A DNA stretch of 64,000 bases from an uncultured Chlorobiota bacterium. Lineage in GTDB: Bacteria; Bacteroidota; Ignavibacteria; UBA10030; UBA6906. The translations under genes and the position numbers were made by a program. The DNA lies in NCBI GenBank assembly GCA_900696645.1, contig CAADGV010000021.1:1-64000 (forward strand). The letters are read 5' to 3'. The notes below the pieces were generated by a model. That model was not told the DNA's origin and did no database searches. It was given only the letters and a program-made list of their open reading frames with translations. Positions 44,921 to 53,852 of this stretch are shown one piece after another. Positions within the stretch are counted from its first letter, which is position 1, and each line of letters begins with the position of its first letter.

Positions 44921-45883
44921 CTACACAGCCTGCGCATTTATACGCTTTCCGTCCACGGCAGCAATCCACGTATTCTGCCCGACGGGCAAGAGAGATACAT
45001 GGTGCATGCCGTCTTTGTTCCATCCCTTTCCCGATGCTGTGAGAAGCGGACTTTCGGGCAGCTCTTTTTCGGAATACGCGGCTGTCGTCAGTTCCGTTAT
45101 CTCAAAGGCACGCGCGGCACCGCCGTATGTCTTGGAACAATCCTGCGCTATCCTGATCAGTCTGTTGTTCATCTGCATAATACCGCCGCCGGGCCGCGCC
45201 CGGCCCGGGTCATCTTTGATAATCGGGCTTTGAGGATGTTCCTGCCAATTCCCGTCGAGCGAATCCGAATGAAACAGAAACAAATTTCCATTCGTCGTAT
45301 CCGAAACGAAAAGCCAGAGTCTTCCTCCGATGTGCAGCAATGTCGGATCAACATATTCCCGTCCCGTCGAGATTGTCTTGACAAATGCCCAGGTATCGGG
45401 AAATCGTACTGCTTCATACACCCGTATCGACTTCGTTTCAAATGCTTCGGGCAGCATAAACCATTTTCCGTTCCACTTGAAGACAAACGGGTACGAAAGA
45501 TGAAAAGGTTCTTCCAACACCAATTGCTTGAATTTCCACTTTCTGCCATTCTTGCTGACAGCAAAGCCGATGCTTCCCCTGTCTTTCTTAAACACTTCGA
45601 AGAACATGTAGTGCATCCCGTTCTCGCGAATCAGGAACGGGTCGGCTGCAAAGCCGGTTCTTCTATCGCCGATCGATTTTGATGTGAGAACGGGGTTGGA
45701 AGCCTGCTCATCCTCCGCCAGCGTGTACCGTCCGTTGTCATACGTCAATCGGTAGATTCCGATGCTCCATTGTTCCTGCAAAACGTTCTTCCTGCTTTGA
45801 CCTGATAGTGCTGCTTTCACAAAATGAACGGCAGTGTTAACGCGGGCCTTTAGAGGGCGGAGCATTGACGAATCATCCGACAT
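44921..45883 (-). CDS. Beta-propeller protein resembling glucosamine inositolphosphorylceramide transferase-type proteins
   Basis: About 320 aa from the ATG at 45883 (MSDDSSMLRPLK); the frame extends further upstream without support and overlaps the membrane-protein gene. Five propeller-like repeats are visible: FAADPFLIRENGMHYMFFEV, GFAVSKNGRKWKF, YPFVFKWNGKWFMLPEAFE, YVDPTLLHIGGRLWLFVSD and RPGGGIMQMNNRLIRIAQDC. This pattern occurs in GH43-like folds and in bacterial proteins annotated by similarity to plant GIPC glucosaminyltransferases. In this operon it may add or trim a sugar; activity is not predictable. Confidence 0.65.
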   Translation of the reverse strand: MSDDSSMLRPLKARVNTAVHFVKAALSGQSRKNVLQEQWSIGIYRLTYDNGRYTLAEDEQASNPVLTSKSIGDRRTGFAADPFLIRENGMHYMFFEVFKKDRGSIGFAVSKNGRKWKFKQLVLEEPFHLSYPFVFKWNGKWFMLPEAFETKSIRVYEAVRFPDTWAFVKTISTGREYVDPTLLHIGGRLWLFVSDTTNGNLFLFHSDSLDGNWQEHPQSPIIKDDPGRARPGGGIMQMNNRLIRIAQDCSKTYGGAARAFEITELTTAAYSEKELPESPLLTASGKGWNKDGMHHVSLLPVGQNTWIAAVDGKRINAQAV

Positions 45884-45890
45884 AAGCAGG

Positions 45891-46601
45891 TTATTCGAAC
45901 TTTTCTTTCGCGGTTTTTCGAACCTCGTCCAACTGGAAAAATGCCGCTGTTGCCAACGCCAATCCACCGGCAAGTTCGAAGAGTTCTTCAAGCAAAAAGA
46001 AGAACATGTTATCGAGAAAATCCAGATCAATGACAGTAGCCATCACAACCATTCCGCAAGCCCACAAGAAAAGGCTCTTGTCTTCATGTTCGGGATATTT
46101 CTGCAGAATATCGCTGCGCAAATACCAAAGCACACTACAAACCACTACACCTGCCACAACAACGAGCATGGATAGTACTTTGCCCGGCAAGCGATCCTCA
46201 AGAATAAGATATGCCAGATGAACAAAATCATGTACACCGTCAATCTTGACCTCACGAATCACGGGCATCTCTAAATCAAACATCCTTTCACCAAAGCTAA
46301 GCTCGTCCATGAATCCCAAAAACCCCGCGCAGAGAACAAGCATATTCATAATCCTTGTCCGGTTTTTTCGGGGCTTGAAGGCGACATACAGTGCCACCGC
46401 AAACGCCACGAAATAGATAAGAGCCGACAAGTTCTCAAGTATGCCATCTTCGCCCAACACCGGATTGTCCCACACATTTCCGATGACAATCAAACAGATT
46501 GTGAAGACGACAAAACTCACGCTGGTGGAAATGTAGAAGAAACGATGCCACGGACTTTTCCAATGAAGGATGTCCGTCGCATGAACGAAGTTCATTGACA
46601 T
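45891..46601 (-). CDS. Polytopic membrane protein of unknown function
   Basis: 236 aa with about seven hydrophobic segments (FYISTSVSFVVFTICLIVIG, LSALIYFVAFAVALYVAF, IMNMLVLCAGFLGFMDEL, VLSMLVVVAGVVVCSVLWYL, LFLWACGMVVMATVI and others). Conserved acidic residues (FMDELSFGERMF; DLDFLDNMFFFLLEELFELA) lie near membrane edges. It is not a flippase or Wzy polymerase that I recognise. The ATG at 46601 overlaps the stop of the wzt-type gene by one base (TGATG), so it belongs to the operon. Confidence 0.7.
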   Translation of the reverse strand: MSMNFVHATDILHWKSPWHRFFYISTSVSFVVFTICLIVIGNVWDNPVLGEDGILENLSALIYFVAFAVALYVAFKPRKNRTRIMNMLVLCAGFLGFMDELSFGERMFDLEMPVIREVKIDGVHDFVHLAYLILEDRLPGKVLSMLVVVAGVVVCSVLWYLRSDILQKYPEHEDKSLFLWACGMVVMATVIDLDFLDNMFFFLLEELFELAGGLALATAAFFQLDEVRKTAKEKFE

Positions 46602-47923
46602 CAGCGAGCCCCTTTCTGTTGCAACTTCGAGTCCGCCTGAATCTCCCCCCAACGATAGTCGTATTTCATGTTCCCCTTCACCCACAGTTGAAAGTACGAA
46701 CGGTTCTGACCCACGGACGCGTCGTGCTGAATCACAAGGCCGAGCGTATCCGGCACATGGTCTTGTCGCTGGCCGTCGGCAAAGAGTTTCAGCGTCAGGA
46801 TATACTCTCCCTCGCGGAGGTGATTTGGCGAAAGCAAAACACGAACGGAGTAGTCGCCGGGCGGCAGAGTCTGTTGGTATTCTGGCGAAGGGGTTGTAAA
46901 AAGATTGACCTGGCCGTTCTTGGATCGAACCGTGCAACCCAACTGAACCTCCTGAACCTCTTCAAGAATCCGGAATCCCATTTCGAGCATCACCGGCTCT
47001 CCCTCGGCAAATGTGCCTGACTGTTCTCCGTTTTCGTTCAGGAGACGGGCGCGGGTGAGTTTCCCTTTCGGACCCTGCAAGCTCATATCCCTGTCTGCAT
47101 CCGTGAATTCAGCCATGCCGGAGTTCGAAAGCAGACTTTCGAATTGTTTCAGATACTGTCCCACAACGCGCTCCGTTTCGCCGATTGCCACGACAAGCCC
47201 CTTTTCCAGCAGAATGCATCTTCGGGTCAAGCTCAACACGGACGGCATGTTGTGGCTGACGAACAGTACTGTCCGGCCTTCGCTGGCAACATGTTCCATT
47301 TTGCCGAGACACTTCTTCTGGAATGCAATATCTCCGACAGCAAGCACTTCGTCGACTATGAGAATTTCCGGCTCAAGATGGGCCGCAACGGCAAACGCAA
47401 GCCGCACATACATGCCGGAGGAATACCGCTTCACCGGTGTGTCAAGAAATTTCTCCACCTCCGCGAAATCAACAATCTCGTCAAACTTTCTGCGTGTCTC
47501 CGACCTGCTCATTCCCAGAACGGCGCCATTCAGAAAAATATTCTCCCTTCCTGTCAGTTCGGGATGAAAGCCCGTTCCGACTTCAAGCAGACTTGCCACG
47601 CGGCCTTTCAGTACAATGCGTCCTTTCGTCGGTTCCGTGATGCGGCTGAGAATTTTCAGGAGCGTGGACTTCCCCGCGCCGTTTCTGCCGATAATGCCGA
47701 CGCGATCACCTTGTCCGATCTGAAACGAAATATCCGAGAGGGCCCAGAACTCCTCCTTCGTAGTGTTAAGAGGAGACGTGTCGAGCGGTGTACGGAACCT
47801 GCGCATGAGTGAACGCGCCGTGCCCGCAAAGGCATCCTTGATTGTAGGATTCCGATCCACATTCTGGTGGGCAATAATGTATTTCTTGCTTACTTTATCG
47901 ACTGTAATGACTATCTCAGGCAC
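46601..47923 (-). CDS. wzt: Polysaccharide ABC exporter ATPase (Wzt-type) with C-terminal glycan-binding domain
   Basis: 440 aa from the GTG at 47923 (reads VPEIVITVDKVSKKY), placed just after the permease stop; longer starts overlap the permease. The ABC domain (~1-245) has Walker A GIIGRNGAGKSTLLKIL, signature VKRYSSGMYVRLAFAVA, Walker B EILIVDEVLAVGD and the H-loop FVSHN. Residues ~285-440 are a Wzt C-terminal beta-sandwich (MLEMGFRILEEVQEVQLGCT, GDYSVRVLL), which in O-antigen systems recognises the capped glycan end before export. That implies chain termination by a specific cap. Confidence 0.9.
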   Translation of the reverse strand: MPEIVITVDKVSKKYIIAHQNVDRNPTIKDAFAGTARSLMRRFRTPLDTSPLNTTKEEFWALSDISFQIGQGDRVGIIGRNGAGKSTLLKILSRITEPTKGRIVLKGRVASLLEVGTGFHPELTGRENIFLNGAVLGMSRSETRRKFDEIVDFAEVEKFLDTPVKRYSSGMYVRLAFAVAAHLEPEILIVDEVLAVGDIAFQKKCLGKMEHVASEGRTVLFVSHNMPSVLSLTRRCILLEKGLVVAIGETERVVGQYLKQFESLLSNSGMAEFTDADRDMSLQGPKGKLTRARLLNENGEQSGTFAEGEPVMLEMGFRILEEVQEVQLGCTVRSKNGQVNLFTTPSPEYQQTLPPGDYSVRVLLSPNHLREGEYILTLKLFADGQRQDHVPDTLGLVIQHDASVGQNRSYFQLWVKGNMKYDYRWGEIQADSKLQQKGAR

Positions 47924-47937
47924 GTTCTTGCCGGGTT

Positions 47938-48762
47938 CTAAATAATATCTGCAAACGTCCGTTCCGTTCTCCGAAAGTACCATACGCCGGACGCGCACAG
48001 CAAAATCACAATCGCAACAGAAGAAATTATGCCGGGCACATACAGGGAATGGCTCGTTCCCAACAGAGCCCACCGGAAACCGTCAATGGCGCCGACAACG
48101 GGATTCAAATAGTACAGCGTCCGCCACTCTTCCGGCACGATGCTGCTTGTGAAGCCCACGGGCGACACATACAAACCGATCTGCACAACAAAGGGAACGA
48201 TCTGCATAAAGTCGCGATACTTCACATTAAGTGCGGCAAACCATAACCCGAGTCCGAGCGCCGCGCCGACCGAGATTGCTGCAAAGAGCGGCACTGTGAG
48301 AATCCGCCAATCGGGCACGACCCGGTAGACGGCAAGAAGTATTCCCAGCATTACTAACGAAAGAAGGAAATCCGCGAAACCGGTAACCATTGCGCTGAGG
48401 GGAGCAAGCATGCGCGGAAAGTAGGTCTTGGAAATCATGCTCGCATTCTTGATCAGGCTGTGGCTGCATTCAGTAAGCGAACCCGCAAATAACTGCCACG
48501 GCAATAATGCAGCAAACACAAGTACCGGATACGGAACACCTTCCGAGGGAAGCTTGGCCAATCTGCCGAACAGAACCGTGAACACAACCATGGTGAGCAG
48601 CGGCCTGATCAGCGCCCATGCAACGCCGATGACGGTTTGCTTATAGCGAACAAGTATATCCCGCCAGGTAAGGAAGAAGAGCAGTTCCCTGAACCGCCAG
48701 AGATCTTTCCAATACTGGCTTTCGGATCGTCCGGCCTCGATAACTATTTCGCGCGTTTCCAA
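47938..48762 (-). CDS. wzm: Polysaccharide ABC exporter permease (Wzm-type, ABC-2)
   Basis: 274 aa, six transmembrane helices. The N-terminal ELLFFLTWRDILVRYKQTVI amphipathic segment and GVAWALIRPLLTMVVFTVLF are typical of ABC-2 O-antigen/teichoic exporters; EWRTLYYLNPVVGAIDGFRW is the conserved coupling region. It pairs with the adjacent ATPase to export a lipid-linked polysaccharide across the inner membrane. First gene of the operon; 14 bp ahead of wzt. Confidence 0.92.
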   Translation of the reverse strand: METREIVIEAGRSESQYWKDLWRFRELLFFLTWRDILVRYKQTVIGVAWALIRPLLTMVVFTVLFGRLAKLPSEGVPYPVLVFAALLPWQLFAGSLTECSHSLIKNASMISKTYFPRMLAPLSAMVTGFADFLLSLVMLGILLAVYRVVPDWRILTVPLFAAISVGAALGLGLWFAALNVKYRDFMQIVPFVVQIGLYVSPVGFTSSIVPEEWRTLYYLNPVVGAIDGFRWALLGTSHSLYVPGIISSVAIVILLCASGVWYFRRTERTFADII

Positions 48763-48958
48763 TTGTGATTTGTGCGGGTTCGTCTAAGTTCAAAAATAAA
48801 AAAAAACGTCCGATATTGACTTGATTTTCGCGTCGAAACTGCAATTCGCTGTCACACATTGATAACAGTCCCTCTGACGGGGCATTAGGTAGTATGCCGA
48901 AAACAGCGGCTTTCTCTCGTGCCTTTGATCACAGGTGGATGGCTTAAAGGAGGGATGG
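48763..48958 (-). promoter_or_regulatory. Leader/promoter region of the polysaccharide operon
   Basis: Just upstream of the permease the minus strand reads a long T-run followed by TATTTTTG, which fits the Bacteroidota -7 element TAnnTTTG, about 35 bp before the ATG. I see no matching TTG-type -33 element, so the assignment is tentative. Confidence 0.3.
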
Positions 48959-49058
48959 ATTGCGACATCCGAGCGATTCTGCATCACAACGAGTATCGGG
49001 GCGGCGACGAAGAAGGCGTCAAAGCGTCAGAGAATGGCCGAATTTTCTGCATTTTCTT

Positions 49059-49240
49059 TGCCAAGTTATCAACGATTTGAACTTCAGGCTGTACGCGGAC
49101 AATGTCTTCGTCCGCTCGACAGACAGAATGGAGAGAGTGATGCTCGGATTTCTCTTCTCGTACGATTTCCTGCCGAAAAGCCGGATATATCTTGCCGTTA
49201 ACGAAGTTCGCAACCGTGCCGATGAGTGTGATGGAGGAGG
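49059..49240 (+). pseudogene. Decayed C-terminal fragment resembling a DUF5916-type outer-membrane protein
   Basis: The plus-strand frame reads INDLNFRLYADNVFVRSTDR and then LFSYDFLPKSRIYLAVNEVR, with the alternating pattern and ending of large beta-barrel proteins whose last strands read YNF-x-PGS-x-LYLVYNE. No start, no upstream body and no proper end remain; the frame runs on into unrelated residues. It is the only recognisable content of the 570-bp gap 48763-49332. Confidence 0.45.
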
Positions 49241-49332
49241 AAACATCTTGCCTCCCGTATGCACGTTGCCGACAGGGCAGCAGTGTTGAAGGTGAAGTAT
49301 TTGTATTTGTTCTAAGGCCTCCAGCCTTAGGG

Positions 49333-50196
49333 TTAGTGAAACAGACTCCCTTGCCCAAAATCCTTCTTCGTCGGGGGGTAGAACACACCGATGATAACAA
49401 ATGGGTTGGGGGCATTCATCGCATGGTACTTCTTTGTCGTGCCGACAAACAAGTGAATATCCCGCTTTGTGAGAAAATCATCGAAGTATTTCATACGAAC
49501 CAGCCTGTTTGCTTCTTCTTCATCACCTTCCGCTTGCTTCAAGCAGTTCCAGTAGAGTGCCCCAATCTCCCAATCCTCAATCATGAGTGTTCGCGGCTTG
49601 AGTTCACCTTCACAAAGAAAGCGATATGAATACTTGTATGGTACCTTTCGTATGATCTCCTTCGGAAGCCCTTTGCCTCTCTTGTCAATCTCAAAGAGGT
49701 CGTACTGATCATAGTTCGCTTGCCATTGCTCCTTCCAAGTCCGCTTATCCTCTTCGACAATGAAATCCACAATCTCACGTGGTCTGAATGTCGCAAGCGA
49801 TTTCTTGCTCTCGCTTTTCGACTGCTGAATCAACTCTTCAAAGGAAGCAAAAACTTCTTTAAGCACACACTTCTTTCGCTCTGCCCATTCATGGTCGGTG
49901 CCAACCTTGCCGAGAATTTGGATGTTTGATGCATCCGTTTTCGGACGGTAGCTTTCTTGCCGGAAGTCGTCTTTGTTGCGTACAAGGTCGACTAATATCC
50001 ATTCATACTTCTCAAACTTCTTGTCGCGAGGCAATGAGCGGAACGGGATCGGATATATGCGAATCCACTTTCCATCTTCAAGAATTCCTGCTGTGCAAAC
50101 GAGTTCTTCGTATTTGTTGGAAGGAAGCGGGTAGGTCTTGACTGTGATGAGAACCTTTGCTTGTTCAAAAGTATCAGGAAGGTAGGACACAAGCAC
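49333..50196 (-). CDS. Uncharacterised protein paired with a DUF488 protein
   Basis: 287 aa, no signal peptide or membrane segment. An N-terminal beta-rich part (VLITVKTYPLPSNKYEELVC, AGILEDGKWIRIYPIPFRSL) looks like an OB-type or small barrel domain, and the C-terminal part contains LMIEDWEIGALYWNCLKQ and DIHLFVGTTKKYHAMNAPNP with conserved aromatic residues. I do not know a function. It starts 10 bp after the DUF488 gene and is surely co-transcribed with it. Confidence 0.6.
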   Translation of the reverse strand: MLVSYLPDTFEQAKVLITVKTYPLPSNKYEELVCTAGILEDGKWIRIYPIPFRSLPRDKKFEKYEWILVDLVRNKDDFRQESYRPKTDASNIQILGKVGTDHEWAERKKCVLKEVFASFEELIQQSKSESKKSLATFRPREIVDFIVEEDKRTWKEQWQANYDQYDLFEIDKRGKGLPKEIIRKVPYKYSYRFLCEGELKPRTLMIEDWEIGALYWNCLKQAEGDEEEANRLVRMKYFDDFLTKRDIHLFVGTTKKYHAMNAPNPFVIIGVFYPPTKKDFGQGSLFH

Positions 50197-50206
50197 TCCG
50201 CTGAAG

Positions 50207-51091
50207 TTATTGAATGTGGACTATCGGGCAGTTCCAGTGTTTCGATTGAGACATACGCTCGGTAATCTTGTGGCGGTGACATGAGGCCGCTTCCGCTTCG
50301 AAGCAGGTTAATGCCACCCGCCGATATGTGTTGAGCATCCGTGAGATTCGTGCTAATTCAGCATCGCATAGCGGAAGGGCTGTCTCTGCATACCTCTCAA
50401 ACAACCTGTTATAGTCCTCCTGCGTATCAAGGTTGTGCCGTTGAGATGATGCGATTCCCAATTCCGGTATGTGCTCATAACTAATTCGCGCCTTATCCAG
50501 ATAGCTTTTGAAGAGTGTCTTGCTGAAGCCATACTTTTTAGACAGGGGATTTCTCCGGACATCAACAACGAGCGTAACCGAGTGTGTAATGAGCTTATTG
50601 ATATACGCATCAATTGTCAGTCCTTCGTAGCCAATAGTGAATATGCATTGTTCGTAGCTGTTAGCTTGCAGGGCCTCGATTGCTTTTCTTTCATCCGCAG
50701 TGAGGATGCGGGTGGTGATCTCGCTCCGGCAAGCGTAGTGGGGGTACTTGACGTAGGTGTGACGGACTAATGCATCCGACCTGAGATTCCTGGTCCGTTC
50801 TGCAAATGCGCGAAGAAAAGCTCTGTCGTCCTCGTGCAATTGCTTCAAAAGAGATTTTCCGCGCCGGAGTGTGAATTCATCGGTATTGATCAGGTATCCC
50901 TGCTGTGCCAGAACTCGTTTGTCAAGGTAGGAAAGAACGCTGAAGCATCCGAACCGGTGAGGGAAAAAATCGTAGTGGTTAACACCTCTCTCGGCACAAA
51001 AAAGGAAAAGGAGCTTTTCCATGTCGGTGTTGCTTAATTCGCCACCGCATGCTTCTAGCAAAGAGAGAAGGATTTTTCGTCGATAGTACAC
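50207..51091 (-). CDS. DUF488-domain protein
   Basis: 294 aa. An N-terminal helical part (YRRKILLSLLEACGGELSNT) is followed by the DUF488 core: FTIGYEGLTIDAYINKLITH, TLVVDVRRNPLSKKYGFSK, SYEHIPELGIASSQR and RVALTCFEAEAASCHRHKIT with two conserved Cys/His positions near the end. The family is widespread and often lies in genomic islands and near restriction-type genes, but its chemistry is not established. First gene of a two-gene unit. Confidence 0.78.
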   Translation of the reverse strand: MYYRRKILLSLLEACGGELSNTDMEKLLFLFCAERGVNHYDFFPHRFGCFSVLSYLDKRVLAQQGYLINTDEFTLRRGKSLLKQLHEDDRAFLRAFAERTRNLRSDALVRHTYVKYPHYACRSEITTRILTADERKAIEALQANSYEQCIFTIGYEGLTIDAYINKLITHSVTLVVDVRRNPLSKKYGFSKTLFKSYLDKARISYEHIPELGIASSQRHNLDTQEDYNRLFERYAETALPLCDAELARISRMLNTYRRVALTCFEAEAASCHRHKITERMSQSKHWNCPIVHIQ

Positions 51092-51214
51092 GTTTGATCA
51101 AGGACGGTCAACACTACAATACAATAGCAATTGCAGAGATTACTTGCAACTAAAGAGTATCTTAGTCAACCTGATTTCTTTCCACCACAAATACGCATAG
51201 AAAACGCGAGTGGG

Positions 51215-52312
51215 TCAGCGTCCGGTCAAGGCTTTCCTGTAAGCCCTTTTCACCAATGACTGAAAATGATGCACCGCATTCTCAAACTCGACCGAGAATC
51301 GTCCCTTGTCGTAGGCATTGGACTGCAGGCCATTCTGCACATGCTCGCAAATCTCAATGTCCTCCATCTGAATCTTGTGGCTGTACTCGATATCTGCTTC
51401 AGCGCGTCTACGTGCCGCCTCAGATTCAATCTCATCATAATAATAGTCGAACAGCACAATACATTTGTCGTGACCGTCGGGCAGAACGAGATTCGTTTGC
51501 AACCGGTCGGGCAAAATGTTCAGCATGAAATTCGGCCAGACGAAGTAGTAGTACGCCATTTCTCCGGCATCGCCGTAAATGTTCTGTTCCTGTTGAATCG
51601 GGCTGTACTGGAACGAATACCAGTCATACGTCTCCGTAACGTATTGCTGGAAGTCGAGAAGATTGCAGAGTTCGGGATGCACGAAGGGAAGATGGTAGCC
51701 TTCAAGGTAGTTGTCGACGTACACCTTCCAGTTGCAGTGAACGTTGTAGGTGACTCGTTTGTAGAACTTCTTTTTTGAGAGGGAGATGGGGGCGATGCGA
51801 TCCGCTATCCCCTTGAAGAAATCGGAAACGGGGGGCGCATTCACATCAACATTCACAAACACCAATCCCTCCCACACGTCGAGGGCAACAGGAATGAGCC
51901 CGTAGTCTTTCTTGTCGAACAACTCCGTGCGGTCGAACTTCGGCGTGCCGCGCAGGCTGCCGTCGAGCAGATACGTCCAGCCGTGGTATTTGCATTGCAG
52001 TACTTTACCGCAGCCATCTTCCATTGCCAGCGGGCCGCCGCGATGCCGGCACACATTGTAGAATGCGCGCAGCGTTTCATCCTGCCCCCGCACAACAAGA
52101 ACGGGATTCCCGGCCGCCGTTCCGATGATGTAGTTGCCCGCATTCATCAGCCGCGATATGTGTCCGATGTTGTGCCACGCATGGTTGAAAATGGAGTGCT
52201 TGTCAAAGTCGCGAAACGCAGGATCGGTGTACCACGCCGACGGGATAGTCTCGGAGCGCTCAAGCGGCTGAATTTCCAGATCGGCGTCGGTGATATGCGG
52301 ATGCTCGTTCAT
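51215..52312 (-). CDS. Rieske aromatic-ring-hydroxylating-type oxygenase, alpha subunit
   Basis: 365 aa. Rieske [2Fe-2S] ligands are seen in NVCRHRGGPLAMEDG (CxH) and LQCKYHGWTYLLDG (CxxH). The mononuclear-iron site follows in WKVYVDNYLEGYHLPFVHPE (D/E...H...H). Single-subunit members of this type include choline, carnitine or glycine-betaine oxygenases as well as ring hydroxylases; the substrate cannot be told. No ferredoxin or reductase gene is adjacent, so electrons come from elsewhere. Ten base pairs upstream lies the DUF1624-type gene on the same strand. Confidence 0.87.
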   Translation of the reverse strand: MNEHPHITDADLEIQPLERSETIPSAWYTDPAFRDFDKHSIFNHAWHNIGHISRLMNAGNYIIGTAAGNPVLVVRGQDETLRAFYNVCRHRGGPLAMEDGCGKVLQCKYHGWTYLLDGSLRGTPKFDRTELFDKKDYGLIPVALDVWEGLVFVNVDVNAPPVSDFFKGIADRIAPISLSKKKFYKRVTYNVHCNWKVYVDNYLEGYHLPFVHPELCNLLDFQQYVTETYDWYSFQYSPIQQEQNIYGDAGEMAYYYFVWPNFMLNILPDRLQTNLVLPDGHDKCIVLFDYYYDEIESEAARRRAEADIEYSHKIQMEDIEICEHVQNGLQSNAYDKGRFSVEFENAVHHFQSLVKRAYRKALTGR

Positions 52313-52322
52313 CTCTCTTGAC

Positions 52323-53504
52323 TCACAAATAGCTTAACCACCAGCGGGCGTTCTTTTTCTTGTACTCGCTGAACAACTTGCACAGCGGGTACAACGCAAC
52401 AACAACCGCAATCCAGACAAGATATGTAACACCGAGCGAGTACCCCTCGCCCGCCACAACAAACCGGAACGGAATTCCGAAAATTTCGGACGTGACCTCG
52501 CCAAACGAATGTCCGCGACTCAGGAACAATATCATACTCAACGCGTGAAGTACGTACAGGTGAACAACATAATACAGAAACGGAACACGTCCGTACACGC
52601 TGATTGCCTGCGTGATTTTGTTGTTGCCCTTCTCAACAAAGGCGAGGAACAGGAATGACGACCCCAACGTAACCAACAAGAACAACAACGACGGCGGGTA
52701 CTTGTGCGTGTTGATAAACGAGAGAAATGTAAACAACGGATTTGCCTGTGCCGTCCATGGTGTCGGGTCGCCGTATACATTCAGGTATCGAACAATGGCA
52801 AACAAGAGTATTGATCCGATACCCAGATTGACAAGTAATCGCTTCCTCCGTGCCGGATCAAACGATGGCGCGTACAACTTGCCGAAGCAAAATCCCGCCA
52901 TCATCACGCCGAGCCAGGGCAGAAACGGATAGACTATAACGAGCTGGCGCCCGCCGCTGATTTCGTGAAACGCAAAACTGCCGTTGCGCATCAAATCCCA
53001 CCAGAAGCCGCTGTGTGTGGCCTCGATGCTGTCGAACACGTTGTGCCCGAACACAATCACCAGACCGGAAACGAGTATTGCCGTGAACGGCAACCTGATG
53101 ATAGCACCCATCAGAAACATGCTGATGCCGATCGCCCAAATTACCTGCATGATGAAGACGCTGTAGGAAATGTCGAACGTCCACGCAAACGTGATAATGA
53201 CCAGCTCCACAAACATCAGCCACAGCCCCCGCTTAAAGAGGAAAATGCCCAGTTCTTCCCTGCTCTTTCGCAAACCCTGCAAGTACACGGAAGTCCCCGC
53301 AAGAAACACAAACACCGGCGCGCAGAAGTGGGTAATCCATCGTGTAAAGAAGAGAATGGCGGAGGTTGTGTTAAGGTCAAGCGGGTCGTTGATAAACGCG
53401 TCGGCATGAATGTAGTCGCGGGTATGATCAAGGGCCATGACTATCATGACGAGGCCGCGCAGCAGATCGAGCGAGGTGATACGCGTTCTGGCCGGTGAAT
53501 CCAT
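52323..53504 (-). CDS. DUF1624/HGSNAT-like membrane acyltransferase
   Basis: 393 aa with about ten membrane helices. The N-terminus RITSLDLLRGLVMIVMALDH and DYIHADAFINDPLDL is the conserved start of heparan-alpha-glucosaminide N-acetyltransferase-like (DUF1624) proteins, with the conserved DH pair. Later helices include FCAPVFVFLAGTSVYLQGLR. Probably moves an acyl group across the inner membrane onto a periplasmic glycan. Precedes the Rieske gene by 10 bp. Confidence 0.82.
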   Translation of the reverse strand: MDSPARTRITSLDLLRGLVMIVMALDHTRDYIHADAFINDPLDLNTTSAILFFTRWITHFCAPVFVFLAGTSVYLQGLRKSREELGIFLFKRGLWLMFVELVIITFAWTFDISYSVFIMQVIWAIGISMFLMGAIIRLPFTAILVSGLVIVFGHNVFDSIEATHSGFWWDLMRNGSFAFHEISGGRQLVIVYPFLPWLGVMMAGFCFGKLYAPSFDPARRKRLLVNLGIGSILLFAIVRYLNVYGDPTPWTAQANPLFTFLSFINTHKYPPSLLFLLVTLGSSFLFLAFVEKGNNKITQAISVYGRVPFLYYVVHLYVLHALSMILFLSRGHSFGEVTSEIFGIPFRFVVAGEGYSLGVTYLVWIAVVVALYPLCKLFSEYKKKNARWWLSYL

Positions 53505-53708
53505 TCAAACTGCTCCTCTACTGTGATGAGAATCTGCCGTACGGCCCTCTGTCCCGGAACGGGAACTGCTGTTTTGTATTCACAAAGAACAGGCAGGCCT
53601 GCACGAAACGTTTCTTGACATTGATGGTAAGCGAAAAGGGGGAAAATTCCTACGAAGCTTCAGGCCGTGCCGTGTGCGGAAGAAACCGGCTTGTCGGGAT
53701 GTTTATGG

Positions 53709-53740
53709 TCATTGCGAGGAGCGTAGCGACGAAGCAATCT
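53709..53740. repeat. Dispersed palindromic repeat (ATTGCGAGGAGCGTAGCGAC type)
   Basis: The sequence starting CATTGCGAGGAGCG and ending GCGACGAAGCAATCT has partly complementary ends (ATTGC/GCAAT) and is a widespread short intergenic repeat in many bacterial genomes. The rest of 53505-53852 holds no convincing gene. Confidence 0.6.
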
Positions 53741-53852
53741 CTCATTTCAACCCTGGTTCGAAGGTCGGATTACCCATTGAGTAAATTAACTCAAGACGTT
53801 GAGTAAACCCCATGCCCTCTTCATATCAAGACCTGGCGGGCTGATACCCGCT

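Noticed and set aside
44060-45682. 540-codon plus-strand frame inside the polysaccharide operon
   Set aside because: It is antisense to two operon genes that have recognisable families, and its translation is Arg/Cys-rich without any domain.
53750-53775. GGTTCGAAGGTCGGATT resembling a tRNA T-arm
   Set aside because: No matching acceptor, D or anticodon arms could be found around it.
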